64,000 bases of DNA from Piscicola geometra (lineage: Eukaryota > Annelida > Clitellata > Hirudinida > Piscicolidae): assembly GCA_943735955.1 (NCBI GenBank), contig OX030956.1:2597412-2661411 (forward strand), written 5' to 3'. The translations under genes and the position numbers were made by a program. This document shows, piece by piece, positions 11,092-22,270 of this stretch (the stretch's first letter is position 1; each line of letters starts with the position of its first letter). The notes below the pieces were generated by a model that worked only from the letters and a program-made list of their open reading frames with translations, did no database searches and was not told where the DNA came from.

Positions 11092-12135
11092 TCAGATTGG
11101 AGTGTAGAAGCACACTAGAACTGCACCGGAGGTTCCTATGTCTTGGATGAGTGGGCATTGTGTGACGGCACAACCAAGGTAGGTGGATGTGGGCCAGATC
11201 ATCTAAATGTGTGGGTTTTTATGCGAGGGTATTTACTAAGATTAATCATGGCGGGAGTATTTTACAATAAGTTACTCTTTTTAAAATAAGGTCATAACTA
11301 TCCTAGGTTTGAACCTGAAGGTAAGGGTAGCAATCTTGGTTTTCCCTGCACTCAAAAGTTCCAGGTGCGTAGCTTTCTTGAAAGCTTTTCCACATCTGAA
11401 CAGCATTGTACGGATGAGCTTCACCTTCTTTCACGGGATAAATGTTTTGTCCGTAATTTTCGTCCCGTGAATCATCGAAGATCTTGTAGCCATTAGAGCA
11501 CTGGTTTGCCCATTCTTGAGCCATCGTCACTAGCAATGAGTCCCATCTCTGTGAATTGTTTCAAAGTATTTAAAACTGAGCTTTTAAATGTATTAAGAAG
11601 CTATGAAAAAAAATTTAATGTCTTAAAACAATATTTTATTAATACTTCAAGGCTTTTATTAAAATAAAAATTATTAGAAGATAGAAAATTAGTAGTAAAT
11701 ATAGTTTACCAAAGCAGGTTCGGACCCAGCTAGCGTTCTAAGTTCGTTGTGTAGTCTGAGTAGTTTGACATCAAATGCTTCATTGTCGTGGGTTTCCACA
11801 ACAGGCTCTTCAGTTGCTACTTCGGCATGACCATGCCTCCTTGAACCTAAAAGCTTTAAGTTCGGCAATCTTAGTCTTCTAAGACCACTCAGAGGCTTCT
11901 TCACTAAGTTACTCACCAGTCTTCTGCTGTGGTCGAAGCCTCGCCCAAGCTCCTTGCCCACCTTTTTGACCCCTCTTCCCACTTCATCGACAACTTTTTT
12001 TCCAACTCTGCCAACCCCCTTCACCACTTTCTTCACAGGTCTGGTTATTCTTCTCAATCGAATGCTTTCTGCTGGGTAAAAACTTACAACGACCATGAGA
12101 AAAAAAGCTAGTATTATTATTTTAATTGACACCAT
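11092..12135 (-). CDS. Secreted CAP (SCP/TAPS) domain protein, copy 1
   Basis: Three exons on the minus strand: 12135-11710, 11548-11315 and 11202-11092, all joined in phase 0 with GT-AG introns, giving 256 residues. Residues 1-23 are a hydrophobic signal peptide. Residues 34-66 form three 11-residue amphipathic repeats (VKKVVKGVGRV, GKKVVDEVGRG, VKKVGKELGRG) followed by a very basic region to about 100. The CAP domain starts near 121 (LLRLHNELR) and continues through RWDSLLVTMAQEWANQC, YGQNIY, LQMIWPTSTYLGCAV and CFYTPI. CAP proteins are secreted and bind sterols or lipids or act in host interactions; no specific role can be assigned here. Two residues of the usual CAP tetrad are replaced: GENL-type Glu is Gln in YGQNIY, and the His of the GHYTQ motif is Pro. 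The protein stops directly after the CAP2 motif, with no hinge or Cys-rich C-terminal domain. The CAP region has six cysteines. It is divergently arranged with the COMMD7-like gene, 1.15 kb between start codons. Confidence 0.9.
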
Positions 12136-13285
12136 CTTAAAGATGATTTTCTAAAATATTGCTTCAGTTTATTTCTATTGGGTTTTGTGACAAAACTTTT
12201 GTTTTTTCAAAAACATATTTTGGAAGATACATCGTCTCCTTTTATAACCAAAATGTATTGTTTTCTTGAGTCATCATTTTTAAATTGTACGTTGTAATGG
12301 CAAAAGTATCTTCGAAACATTTGAAGTATAATTAAAATTCTTAAAACTACTTCGTTTCATCTTGCTTCCTCTTAGCTTACTTCGTCATTCCATCCAAATG
12401 AACTTTGCACAACTCACTTCTTTACACTTGTTTCAAATAAATAAACAAGTTTTGCGAAATCTCGGTTATCTTTGGCCCTAATGTTTTTATTATGCTTTAA
12501 ACATTTGAAGTTTTAATATATAATCCTCATTTTCGTGTGAAACTAATTAGAGCTGTACTAAAAACATGATTTTACGACTGGTTTCATCTGATTTTATGAG
12601 TACGAAAAACAGGACCAATTATTTGGAAAAATGAAAAAATTAATAGACTAGTAGGAATAGTGTACTGAATAAAGCATATTGAATATCAAAACAATGTTAT
12701 CAACTTCAAGTGGAACTCTCCAATTTAAGTTAATCATCTTTAAACAATAAAAAAATAAAGTTTAAAAAGAAAACAATTATTTGAAAACAAATAGGTAAAT
12801 TAATCATTTTACTTGAAAGGATTTCGCCTGACTATTATTTTTGTTCTGATGGTAGCATGTTTGAACAGTTTTTTTCAAAAGTTAAATATAGGCGCTTAGA
12901 ATAATTCTGAATTTTTTTTCAAAAGTAACACTTTTTATATTAGATAGTTTAGGTCATATACATATATACATATATACACATATACATATATACACATATA
13001 CATATATACACATATACATATATATTATGGTTTAAGTCTTATTAATTTAAGATTATTGTTATTTTTGGTGATCTTTTTGTTGAAATAATAAAATATATTC
13101 CAAAATTTTTGAATCTTTTTATTTCTTTAAATGACAACTCAACACTGAATAAACTATAAACACCTAGTTTCACTTTTTAAGGTTACAATTTAAACCTCCC
13201 ACAATATTTGGTATATTTTAATTGAATAGCAACATTTATTTTGTTGAAAGTTTAATATACTCAATATTAAACTGACTTAAATAAA
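12136..13285. promoter_or_regulatory. Divergent intergenic region between CAP and COMMD7-like genes, copy 1
   Basis: 1.15 kb separating two start codons on opposite strands, so it should carry both promoters. AT-rich; contains an ACATAT-type microsatellite at 12957-13025. No specific motif can be assigned with confidence. Confidence 0.5.
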
Positions 13286-13502
13286 ATGGATCTCCATTAT
13301 TGTCTTGGTACACCGCCACCCAGCGAACTTAGATCCATTAAATTACTCAACACTTTTGAGCAAAAGGTAATTTAAAATTGTTTTTCATTTAAGTTTTATT
13401 TGTTTTATAATCCTATTTTCACAGAACTTGATTTATTCCAACATTTTATTTCATTTGACTAGAGCTCAACTAATCATTAGTGTTATTTTGGTTGAACTAA
13501 AC

Positions 13503-14549
13503 ATGGCTGCTCAAAATTGTTTCATAAATGAAATCTTGTGCTATTTACTAAATAATTTGAACAGTTTACATAATGAAACATTTTTATCTAATACTGCTGA
13601 ATTTTTTACAATCGAAGAAATAACTTTATCAAAAAAGTTGCTAAACACCGAATTCAAAAGTCTTAATATTGATAAAATTAAATTCGTTCAACATGGCAAC
13701 ACTAAAAAAGATAAACTCATGGATATAATTGAAGTGTTGTTGTACATCCGTGACAACTTTGAACTTAATCGTATACCAACATACGTCAGTGCCAATCTCA
13801 ATAGAATACCGGTTAGTACAAATCTCAATTGTGAATCCATATATCAAAAAATTGAACAACTTTTCGACAACAAATTCGACGCCATTATTAACAAACATAC
13901 AAAAGATATACAACAATTAAGTGAGAGTGTATTGAACGTTAACAACCAATTGTATAATTTAAAAAATACATTTGAACAAACGTTGAATAATTTAAAAAGT
14001 AAGTACAATACTCGGCTATGGTCTGAAATAATTCAAAGTCCAAATCCGAACAACAACAAAAACAACAATAATAATAATGTGCAGCATAACAGTATCAATA
14101 ACAATAACAGTTCTACTACTACTAATAATAATAATAATCCTGTAAATAATATACAACCAACACTGCTACAAAACACTCTATTATTATCTACCAATCCAAA
14201 CAAACCCAAGGTTTTGCTGATTGGTAAAAACAGGGATGTTACAACAAAATTAAATAATGGCGTGCCAATTGTTAAAAAAACTTTTCTCCATTTAAGTAAA
14301 GTGCCACGTTGCACTAGCAAAGACATAACAGCCCATTATGCACAACATGATATAAACATTATATCGTGTTATGCTAGTATTAAAATGACACCTGACCAAC
14401 CTAAGCCTAAAAATGACCAATCCACTGTCTCTACAGCATTCCGTATTTGTTTGGAGGAAAAAGACATAGAAAAATTTTGTAACGCTGACATCCATCCGGA
14501 CGATGCGGTATTAAAATATTGGCAATTCAATCACAAACCTACCTCATAA
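13503..14549 (+). CDS. LINE ORF1 protein, copy 1
   Basis: 348 residues from the ATG in AACATGGCTGC; an in-frame extension upstream lies outside the element. N-terminal two-thirds: charged, leucine-rich and probably coiled coil, then an Asn/Thr-rich linker around residues 185-225. The C-terminal part (KTFLHLSKVPRCTSKDITAH, then FRICLEEKDIEKFCN and VLKYWQF) is conserved-looking and could be the RNA-binding fold seen in many CR1-type ORF1 proteins, but this is inference. Its TAA stop overlaps the ORF2 start codon as TAATG. Presumed role: RNA-binding chaperone of the retrotransposon particle. Confidence 0.8.
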   Translation: MAAQNCFINEILCYLLNNLNSLHNETFLSNTAEFFTIEEITLSKKLLNTEFKSLNIDKIKFVQHGNTKKDKLMDIIEVLLYIRDNFELNRIPTYVSANLNRIPVSTNLNCESIYQKIEQLFDNKFDAIINKHTKDIQQLSESVLNVNNQLYNLKNTFEQTLNNLKSKYNTRLWSEIIQSPNPNNNKNNNNNNVQHNSINNNNSSTTTNNNNNPVNNIQPTLLQNTLLLSTNPNKPKVLLIGKNRDVTTKLNNGVPIVKKTFLHLSKVPRCTSKDITAHYAQHDINIISCYASIKMTPDQPKPKNDQSTVSTAFRICLEEKDIEKFCNADIHPDDAVLKYWQFNHKPTS

Positions 14550-16913
14550 TGGCTCCCGACGTTCTGCTGCCTTTTGACCCAGACATTCATCTATTTAACT
14601 CATTGAATCTGTCTTCATCAAGCTCTCCAACAACCTCGCCCTCTAATCTTCTTGCCAATGTTCAGAACTTTGATTTTAATTTTTCTTTGCTGCATATTAA
14701 TGCAAGAAGTTTATATAACAAAATGGAAGAACTTAATTTTTTGTTGAAGGAAATTAATCTACAAATTTCTGTAATTGGTGTGTCAGAAACCTGGTTGGAT
14801 GACACGTCATCACAACTTATTTCAATCCCTGGTTACACATTTATAAGTAAAAATAGGGAAAATCGCATTGGAGGCGGTGTAGGTTTTTTTATATCTAGCA
14901 GACTTTATTACGTAGTAAGAGATGATCTTTGTCCAAACTCTCAAGTTTTTGATTGGCTATGTATTGAAATAATTTTTGAAAACTCTCCTAATGTTCTCTT
15001 AATCATTGTTTATAGACCACCAAATACAGATCCATTACTTTTTAATGATGCACTCACTAAAACATTAAGAAATAAATCGATAAAAAATAATTTAATTTAT
15101 ATCCTTGGGGATTTCAATATTAATATATTAAATAGTGATTGTAACATATCAAATGATTTTAACAATTTGATGTCATCATTCAACTTTATCCCACTCATCA
15201 CTCACCCAACAAGAGTTACTTCATATTCCAGCACGCTTATCGACAACATATACACAAATAACCTACAACTACACAAGTCTAATATTTTGTCAAATGATTT
15301 ATCCAACCACTATCCTATTTGCACCTTTTCGAAACTACAATTTAAACAAAAATCTTTCACCCCACAAAATAATTTCGTATTTTCAGATAGGAATATTTTC
15401 AAATTAAATAGTTTTTTGTTATCACATGATTGGAGCAAGGTTTTGTCTTCTGACGACATAGATTTTGTCACAAAACACTTCATCGAAACAATACAAAGTG
15501 GTCTAACTTCTCATTGTCAACATAATAACAGACATAATACTTGCTTGCGTAAACAAGCTTGGCTGACAAAAGCTCTTTTAGTTTCTTCAAAACACAAAAA
15601 CAAGTTGTATAAAAAATGTATTATCTCTCCAACTTATCTCAATATAACTACTTATAAAACTTATAAAAACTTATTTCATTCTCTTTGCAGAATTTCTAAA
15701 AATAAATACAATAAAGAAGAATTCATTAAGCATAAAAATAATATTAAGAAAACATGGGATTTAATAAAATATCATTTAAATAACTACAATAAACAAAATA
15801 ATATTACATTGAAAATTAACAATGAAATAATTACGGACAAATCTTCTATCGCAACTATTTTTAATAGTCAGTTTGCTGCTTTTTCTGAAAACAAAAATAA
15901 TCATATTACAAAATCATATCTGAATAAAAGTCCACAAAATTCTTTTTTTCTCTTAGAAACAGATTTAATTGAAATAAGCTCTATCGTTAAAACCATTTCA
16001 AATACATCTAGCTGTGGCGATGACCAAATTTCTAACAAACTTTTAAAGAAAATTTCACCAAATATATTAATTCCACTTACACATCTAATTAACGTATCTC
16101 TTAAAACAGGTTCATTTCCTTCTCTTTTTAAATTATCCAAAATTATTCCAATACATAAAAATGGTTTAGAAAATGATTCGAACAATTATAGACCCATATC
16201 ACTATTATCTTCTATATCAAAAATTTTAGAAAAAATTGTTTTTAATCGACTTAATAATTTCATGGAAAACGAAAATATTCTATCAATCAATCAATCAATC
16301 AATCAATCACTAATGATTTGTATAGCGCCCTTTACTAAGTGAACAAAGGCGCTCTTCAAATAAATTTGTTAAATAAAACGGTTTTTAGACCACTACCAAT
16401 ATATGTATATATAAAAATTTAAATATATCTATAAACACACAATCAACCTCAATAATCCAACCTCACCCACCCCACCATGACAATCACCGCCAAAAAATCA
16501 CTATCACCATAAATAAAAAATTCAATCATCACCACAATACCAACACTCATACCACAGCACAATCATCCTCAAAACACAATCATCATTCTTCTCAATTTTC
16601 TGTCTTGCCACTGGTGCCGAGGCTGCGAAAGAGGGTGAAGGAGAAGTCTTTGCCAACGCTGGTACTGCTGCTGCTATGGAAAGCTTTCTCCTTTATCCTT
16701 TCTCCTTGAGCGCTTTGATTCCCTGCGGCCATCTTGGTCTGCTGCGGCCATTCTCGACAGATTCAAAACAACCAACATTCGCACTAAAAACATTCTAATT
16801 AATTAAATTTAATTTTTATTTAGATTTAAGATTCTAAAATTATAATATATTATACCCAAAACCGTTTATTCTACAAATTTATTTGAGCGGCTGCCAAAAT
16901 GGCAGCCGCTAAC

Positions 16914-16955
<42 letters not shown>

Positions 16956-18159
16956 CCAATACGGTTTCACAAAAGGCAGTTCTACGGAACTAGCCATTTT
17001 GGATGTTGTACATCATGTTGCTACTGGTATTGATTCTCGCTTACACACATTAGGTATTTTCATTGATTTTTCAAAGGCATTTGATACCATTAACCATTCT
17101 ATCTTGCTTGATAAATTATTTCACTATGGAATACGTGGAACATGTCACAAATGGTTCTGTGAATATTTAAGAAATCGTTCCCAATATGTATACATTGATG
17201 GTGTAACATCTAACACACTAAAGATTAACACTGGTGTACCACAAGGATCTATTTTAGGGCCTTTGTTATTTAACATTTATGTTAATGATTTAATGAATCT
17301 TTCCGAAATTGCCAAATTTGTCCTTTATGCTGACGACACTACAGTATTGTTCCAAGACAAAAATGTTAATAATCTTATTTTAAAAACAAATACTTTTCTT
17401 AATTTGTTACATCAATGGACAATTGACAACCAACTCAAAATCAACTATGCAAAAACATGCAGCATTCTTTTTGGCCCTAAAATAAAAACAAACATTATTA
17501 ATTATACACTTACAATTGATTCTTATATTATAGAGAGAGTCGATTATACAAAATTCTTAGGTATTTATATAACCAGTAATCTTTCTTGGAATGAACATAT
17601 AATGTATATATCAAAAAAACTTTCAAAAAATATTGGTATTTTACATAAACTTAAACACAATTTACCATCTCATATAATTAAGTTACTCTATTCTACTTTA
17701 ATTCTACCTTACTTGACCTATTGTCTCCCTTTATGGGGACTTGCTTGCAAAACTCATTTACATCCTTTAAATGTTATACAAAATAATTTTCTTAGAGTCC
17801 TGTTTAATTTACACTCTCATGACCACATATCTCATCTGTATCTTCCAGCTCAAATTTTAACAATCAATCAGTTATACATCTTTAAAACCTATATTCTTTT
17901 TCATAAACTTATAATAAAAAACACATTCTCCTATTTTACACATTTAATACATTCCTTCACATCCAACTGCACACGAACATTGAGAACTAAGTCTGACTAT
18001 TACTTACAAACTCCAAGAACCAATTTCTATCTTAATAGTCCAATCTATGCAGGGCTCCAACTCTGGAACAGATTGCCATTGAATTTGAAGAATATACAGC
18101 AAACCCTTAATTTTAAGAAAATAATTAAACCACTTATAATTTCCAATCACTTTAATTAA
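14549..18159 (+). pseudogene. LINE ORF2 (endonuclease + reverse transcriptase), copy 1, split by a nested insertion
   Basis: Starts at the ATG of TAATG. The N-terminal half is an APE-type endonuclease: LLHINARSLYNKMEEL, SETWLDD, YRPPNTD, ILGDFNINIL, STLIDNIYTN, LSNHYPI. The RT follows: IIPIHKNG, NYRPISLLSS, then after the insertion QYGFTKGSSTELAILDVV, FIDFSKAFDTINH, GVPQGSILGPLLFNIYVNDL and FVLYADDTTV, and a C-terminal region with GLQLWNRLP. No RNase H is seen. Open segments are 14549-16283 and 16957-18159. The reading NILSIN/QYGF is broken only by the insert, so ORF2 was intact when the insert landed. Length without the insert would be about 980 residues, normal for the family. Confidence 0.88.
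16284..16954 (-). mobile_element. Nested SINE-like insertion with two opposed LINE-type tails, copy 1
   Basis: About 0.67 kb inserted in LINE ORF2. On the minus strand it ends with GGGCGCTATACAAATCATTA and (TTGA)n, the tail type of the LINE at 62 kb. At its other end, in plus orientation, a related segment AAATTTATTTGAGCGGC leads into the perfect hairpin AGCGGCTGCCA-AAA-TGGCAGCCGCT and a 40-base poly(A). The interior is AC-rich low complexity plus about 160 bp of GC-richer unique sequence. No ORF. Confidence 0.75.
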
Positions 18160-18613
18160 TTTCTTTTGTAAATCAATGAAAACATTTGTTATTATTAACA
18201 ATTCTTTTAATTTGTGAATTTAATTAAGAAGTTCATGTATTATTTTATTTTTTCTAAGAGGTCATACAAGCATTTATTTGCTTCGATTTCTAAATTTATT
18301 TGCTTGCAAATAAACAAATTGTTGTTGTTGTTGTTAGTAACTAATCTAAGTAATAATTGAAATTTTTAATTTTTATTTTTACAGATCTTTGATGATTTTG
18401 TGGATTGTATCATTGAAAGCTTCAGTAAAGTGACTTTATTTTAACATTAAATTCTGTTTTCCTTTGACTATTTGAAAACCATCATTATCTACTTGATTCA
18501 TTTTCTAAATATTTTTACAAAACAGCACTTTTCTTGAGTTTTAAAATTCATATTTTTTTAAATACAAAAAGCACTTTATCAGAGTTTATTAACATGCTTT
18601 CACACCTTGCAAG

Positions 18614-21600
18614 CAGTGTTATTTTCGTAACGAAAACGAAAACGACAATTCTGAATAATCGTTCCACGAAAACGAAAATAAAAACTAAATTTATTTTCAA
18701 AACGAAAACGAAAATAAAAACTATAATTATTTCCAAAAACGAAACTGAAAAAAAACTATAATTATTTCCAAAACGAAAATTAAATAAATTTTTATGATAT
18801 GCCATAATATACAAATGAAAATTTATATAAAAAATATATGTCTATGTTATAAACATTATCTTTGGGCTTTATGAAAGTAGCGCCATTTGAAAACGTTATT
18901 TTATTACTGCTTCGCTTTGTCAACTAAATTATCACTTATTTTAATCGTAAATTTGTTATTATACTTCAAATTTGTTATTAATCAATAATTTACGTAATCA
19001 ATTCTTATAATATTTCAAATTTAAATAACAATGAGTTTATCACGTTCATTTGCTGGTAGAAAGAAAGAAAGCGAAATTTGGAAATATTTTACATATTCTT
19101 CAGAAAATGACAAAAGTACATGCATCGTTGAAGTATCGACGACCAAAGACGGACAGAAAGTATTATGCAACGCAACACTTAAAGGAAAAAATCCGACAAA
19201 CCTCAAGGTTCATCTCTCTAGCTACCACAAAAAGTTTTTTCAAGAATTCGAGGAAATTGAATTAGTCAGAAAAAGGAATTGTGAAAAGATTAAAAGTAAT
19301 GAAAATTCCGTTCAACAAACTATTAGTTTTGAAAAAAAACGACGAAAACAGTTTTGTATTCAAGTAAGTGCGAAGAATATTTGAACAGATAAGACTCCTT
19401 ATTAAAATTATTTGTAAACGCAAACATCCCATTAAATCTAGTATCTAATGAACATTTTAAAAACTTTGTGCAAACATTGGATATAAAACTTGAAATGCCG
19501 AGTAATTTTGTTTATTTTATTTTATTCAAAATGTACAAAGTATTATCATATATCGTAGAAATTTGTTTGAGCAATTACAATGGTCGTTATTCATTATAAA
19601 TGATTACAACATATTGTACAAAAATAGTGGGGATCAATTATTGAAATTTTTTCAGGCCCATCAAAGTTACTGGATTTATTAAAAGACAAATATGATGAAG
19701 GTTGCAAAATTCTGAAGAACTCATTAAATAATGTTCGAAGAATAGTTATATTTTTAGATATTTGGACCAAAAAAGGTTTAACATCATCATATGTTGGGAT
19801 TTCAGCATGCTGTTTCAATCCACAGAGTAGCAAACCGTGTCATTACTTTTTAAACCTAATTCAACTGAATCATCCACACACTGGAGAAAAACTTGCTGAT
19901 TGTTTATCAAAGTGTCTCGCTGATTGGAATATAGAACCAAATAAAAAAAATTTAATCATATCTGATAACGGTTCAAATATTTTAAAAGCTGTGCGTATTC
20001 TTCAAAATAAGCATGCAGAAAAAGACGATTATTCAGAAAATGAAAACTCAGATAGTGATGAAGAAGAAAGTGAAACATTTTGTGATGAAATAGAATCAGA
20101 AAAATGGGTTCCTTATCGACATATGCCATGTTTAGCACACACCATACAACTAGTTTTAAAAAGAGTATACTCCAATAATGTATATGAACCAATAATTACA
20201 AAATCAAAGTATATAGTCAGCAAAATTAGAAAGTCAACAATACACATAGAAAAACTCCTTGAAAAATCTTCCAAAACAGTAATAACAGACGGCCCCACTA
20301 GAAGGAACAGCTTTTTTTTATGGTCGAAAGATTACTAGAACTAAAAGATGATGTCAATTATGTTATGGATTTTTGCCAAATTCGAAACATTATTAGCAAG
20401 TGAATGGAACAGATTGGTAGAAGTTCAACATTTTTTGAAACCATTCGCAACCCACACTGACAGTAATCAGACCGATACATTGTCTTTATCACATTTCATA
20501 CCGTCTGTTGTAGACCTAGACTGCCATTTGGAACAAATTAAATTTGTAGGAATTTCTAGTTTGATTGTTTCATTGAGGATTGCAATTCAACATTATTTTG
20601 AGTGCTTCTTAAATCCCTCTTCATTGAAATTCAATCCAGTAACAGCAGCTGCTACATTTGTGGATCCAACTGTTGCAGAATTCATTCTGCTACCACAATA
20701 TTCTAGTTTATTGCATGCTGCTAAAACTTACATTTGTTCACAGGTAATTTAGATATATTTTAAAAACAAGTTTTCAATTAAATTATAAATCTTATTTTAT
20801 GATACATCACATCAAATTTTTATTGCAATTAAACAATTTGAATCTTTTATTTTGCAGGCTTTTAGCGAAGCAAAGAACAATTGTTTTGAAAATAGTTCAC
20901 GACATAATGAAATAGAAGCTTCGGATGAATCATCAATTCCTTCAAAGAAATTTAAATTTTTCTCTTCTAAATTAAGTATTGACGATACAAGTTCTGGCAA
21001 AGAATGCAAATCAAGTATAATTGTGGAAATAGAAAAATATATTTCAGAGATGAAAATAAATTCTTCAAAAATCAAAAATACTTGTGAACCAAATGGGTTA
21101 AAATTCTGGAATGACAACATAACTTTCTACTCTATTCTAGGTCCAATTGCACAAGATCTTTTGGCAGCTCCAGCCTCCCAAGCATACGTTGAGAGAATTT
21201 TTCTTTATGTGCTTCTTTAACAAGTGGGAAAAGAAATAGATTATAGAAAAACCTACAAATGAAAGTTTTCTTGAGACTGAATACATTTTTATTTGACTTA
21301 ATTTTTTTAACTCATTTGTTGTTAATATACTGTTCTATTTTACTGTTTCATTTTATGATCAATTAATTTTTTTAGATATAAATAAATAGTGTTTGAAGTT
21401 TCAAATTAATATAATTTCAAAACTAAAATAAAAATGAAAACTATAATTATTTTCAAAACTGAAACGAAAAGAAAAACTTTAATTATTTTCAAAACGAAAA
21501 CGAAAATAAAAACTAAATTTATTTTCAAAACGAAAAAGAAAATAAAAACTATAATTAATTCCAAAACGAAACTGAAATAAAAACTAAAATTATTTTATGG

Positions 21601-21616
21601 AACGAAAATAACACTG
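18614..21616 (+). mobile_element. hAT-superfamily DNA transposon, copy 1
   Basis: 3003 bp, flanked by perfect 8-bp target duplications CTTGCAAG (18606-18613 and 21617-21624). Terminal inverted repeats are CAGTGTTATTTTCGT. Both ends carry subterminal repeats of a roughly 31-bp AACGAAAATAAAAACT unit (18640-18780 and 21420-21590) in the same orientation. The empty site is preserved in unit 3 (CACTTTGCAAGGCAGG, 43421-43436). It encodes a decayed transposase. Confidence 0.95.
19031..21220 (+). pseudogene. hAT transposase, decayed, copy 1
   Basis: N-terminal BED-finger-like exon from ATG 19031 (EIWKYF, GKNPTNLKVHL), then the hAT core in pieces: FVNANIPLNLV near 19411, FLDIWTKKGLTSSYVG, ISDNGSNI, MPCLAHTIQL, and a C-terminal dimerisation segment with LLAAPASQAYVERIF. 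Two introns with good boundaries are visible: 19502-19655 and 20744-20857. Lesions: the frame shifts between 19350 and 19411 with a nearby in-frame TAA, a one-base indel in the T-run at about 20312-20319, and a one-base loss in the T-run near 21196-21203. All are identical in copy 2. It would have cut and pasted the element in the nucleus; it is not active as read. Confidence 0.85.
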
Positions 21617-22208
21617 CTTGCAAGGCAGGATCAAAGAGTAGAGAGATCAGCTTGAAGGCATGCCTGGGACAAACAGAGTATCAGGAGACCTTTAAGGCAT
21701 TCAAAGAAGTTGTTTCAAGTGATGGAGTTTTTCATTTTTTTTATTAATAATATTATAATGTATTTTATTTAGCCAAATATCTGGTTCTGTTATTCGTATT
21801 AGGTCCCAAATAAATGTTTGTGTCTTAAGCACAGCTCTAGTTTAACTAACATGTGTTTTTTTCTTCAGAATGTCGTCTGAAGGCCCTCAATAGCACCATC
21901 ATCAGCACTGACTTATGCAAATTAGGTGGGTCTATAATGATGATTATTAGATCATGATCATTAGTAGGATGATGGTAATGATGACATATGTGTGATATAG
22001 TGATGCTGCCGTGATGTGCAAGTGTGCTTCTCTAATTGTAATCCTATTCTGTGAAGTTCACATTGACTTCTTTATAAATATGAATAATTTAAATCCATAA
22101 AATAAAATGATAAAATAAATACTTGCCAGATTATTCAAGTAGGCACACAGGCTGTGCTTCAGACGCTGAAAGGGAATCAGTTGCTAGACCTGCAATGGAA
22201 GTTTGGAG

Positions 22209-22212
22209 GTGT

Positions 22213-22268
<56 letters not shown>
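22209..22268. repeat. GT microsatellite starting at the E6 splice donor, copy 1
   Basis: (GT)n begins with the very GT of the COMMD7-like exon 6 donor (GGAG/GTGTGTGTG). Equivalent repeats of different length occur in the other two copies. Short Val/Cys ORFs across it are artefacts. Confidence 0.9.

Positions 22269-22270
<2 letters not shown>

Larger units (their letters stand above)
13481..18333 (+). mobile_element. CR1/L2/Jockey-type non-LTR retrotransposon, copy 1
   Basis: Two-ORF LINE in intron 1 of the COMMD7-like gene. The left edge follows AACTAATCATTAG and the right edge is a (GTT)n tail followed by TTAGTAACTAATC, so a short TTAG target duplication is possible. Unit 3 has the matching uninterrupted site at about 43125-43155. 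Only 22 bases precede the ORF1 start, so the 5' end may be slightly truncated. A nested insertion at 16284-16954 splits ORF2. Same transcriptional direction as the host gene. Confidence 0.9.

Noticed and set aside
13641..14495. Minus-strand ORFs inside LINE ORF1
   Set aside because: Shadows of a well-supported plus-strand ORF with family motifs; same in unit 2.
18534..18814. Lys/Thr-rich ORFs on both strands at the hAT left end
   Set aside because: They are the AACGAAAATAAAAACT subterminal repeats read through; same at 32164-32444.
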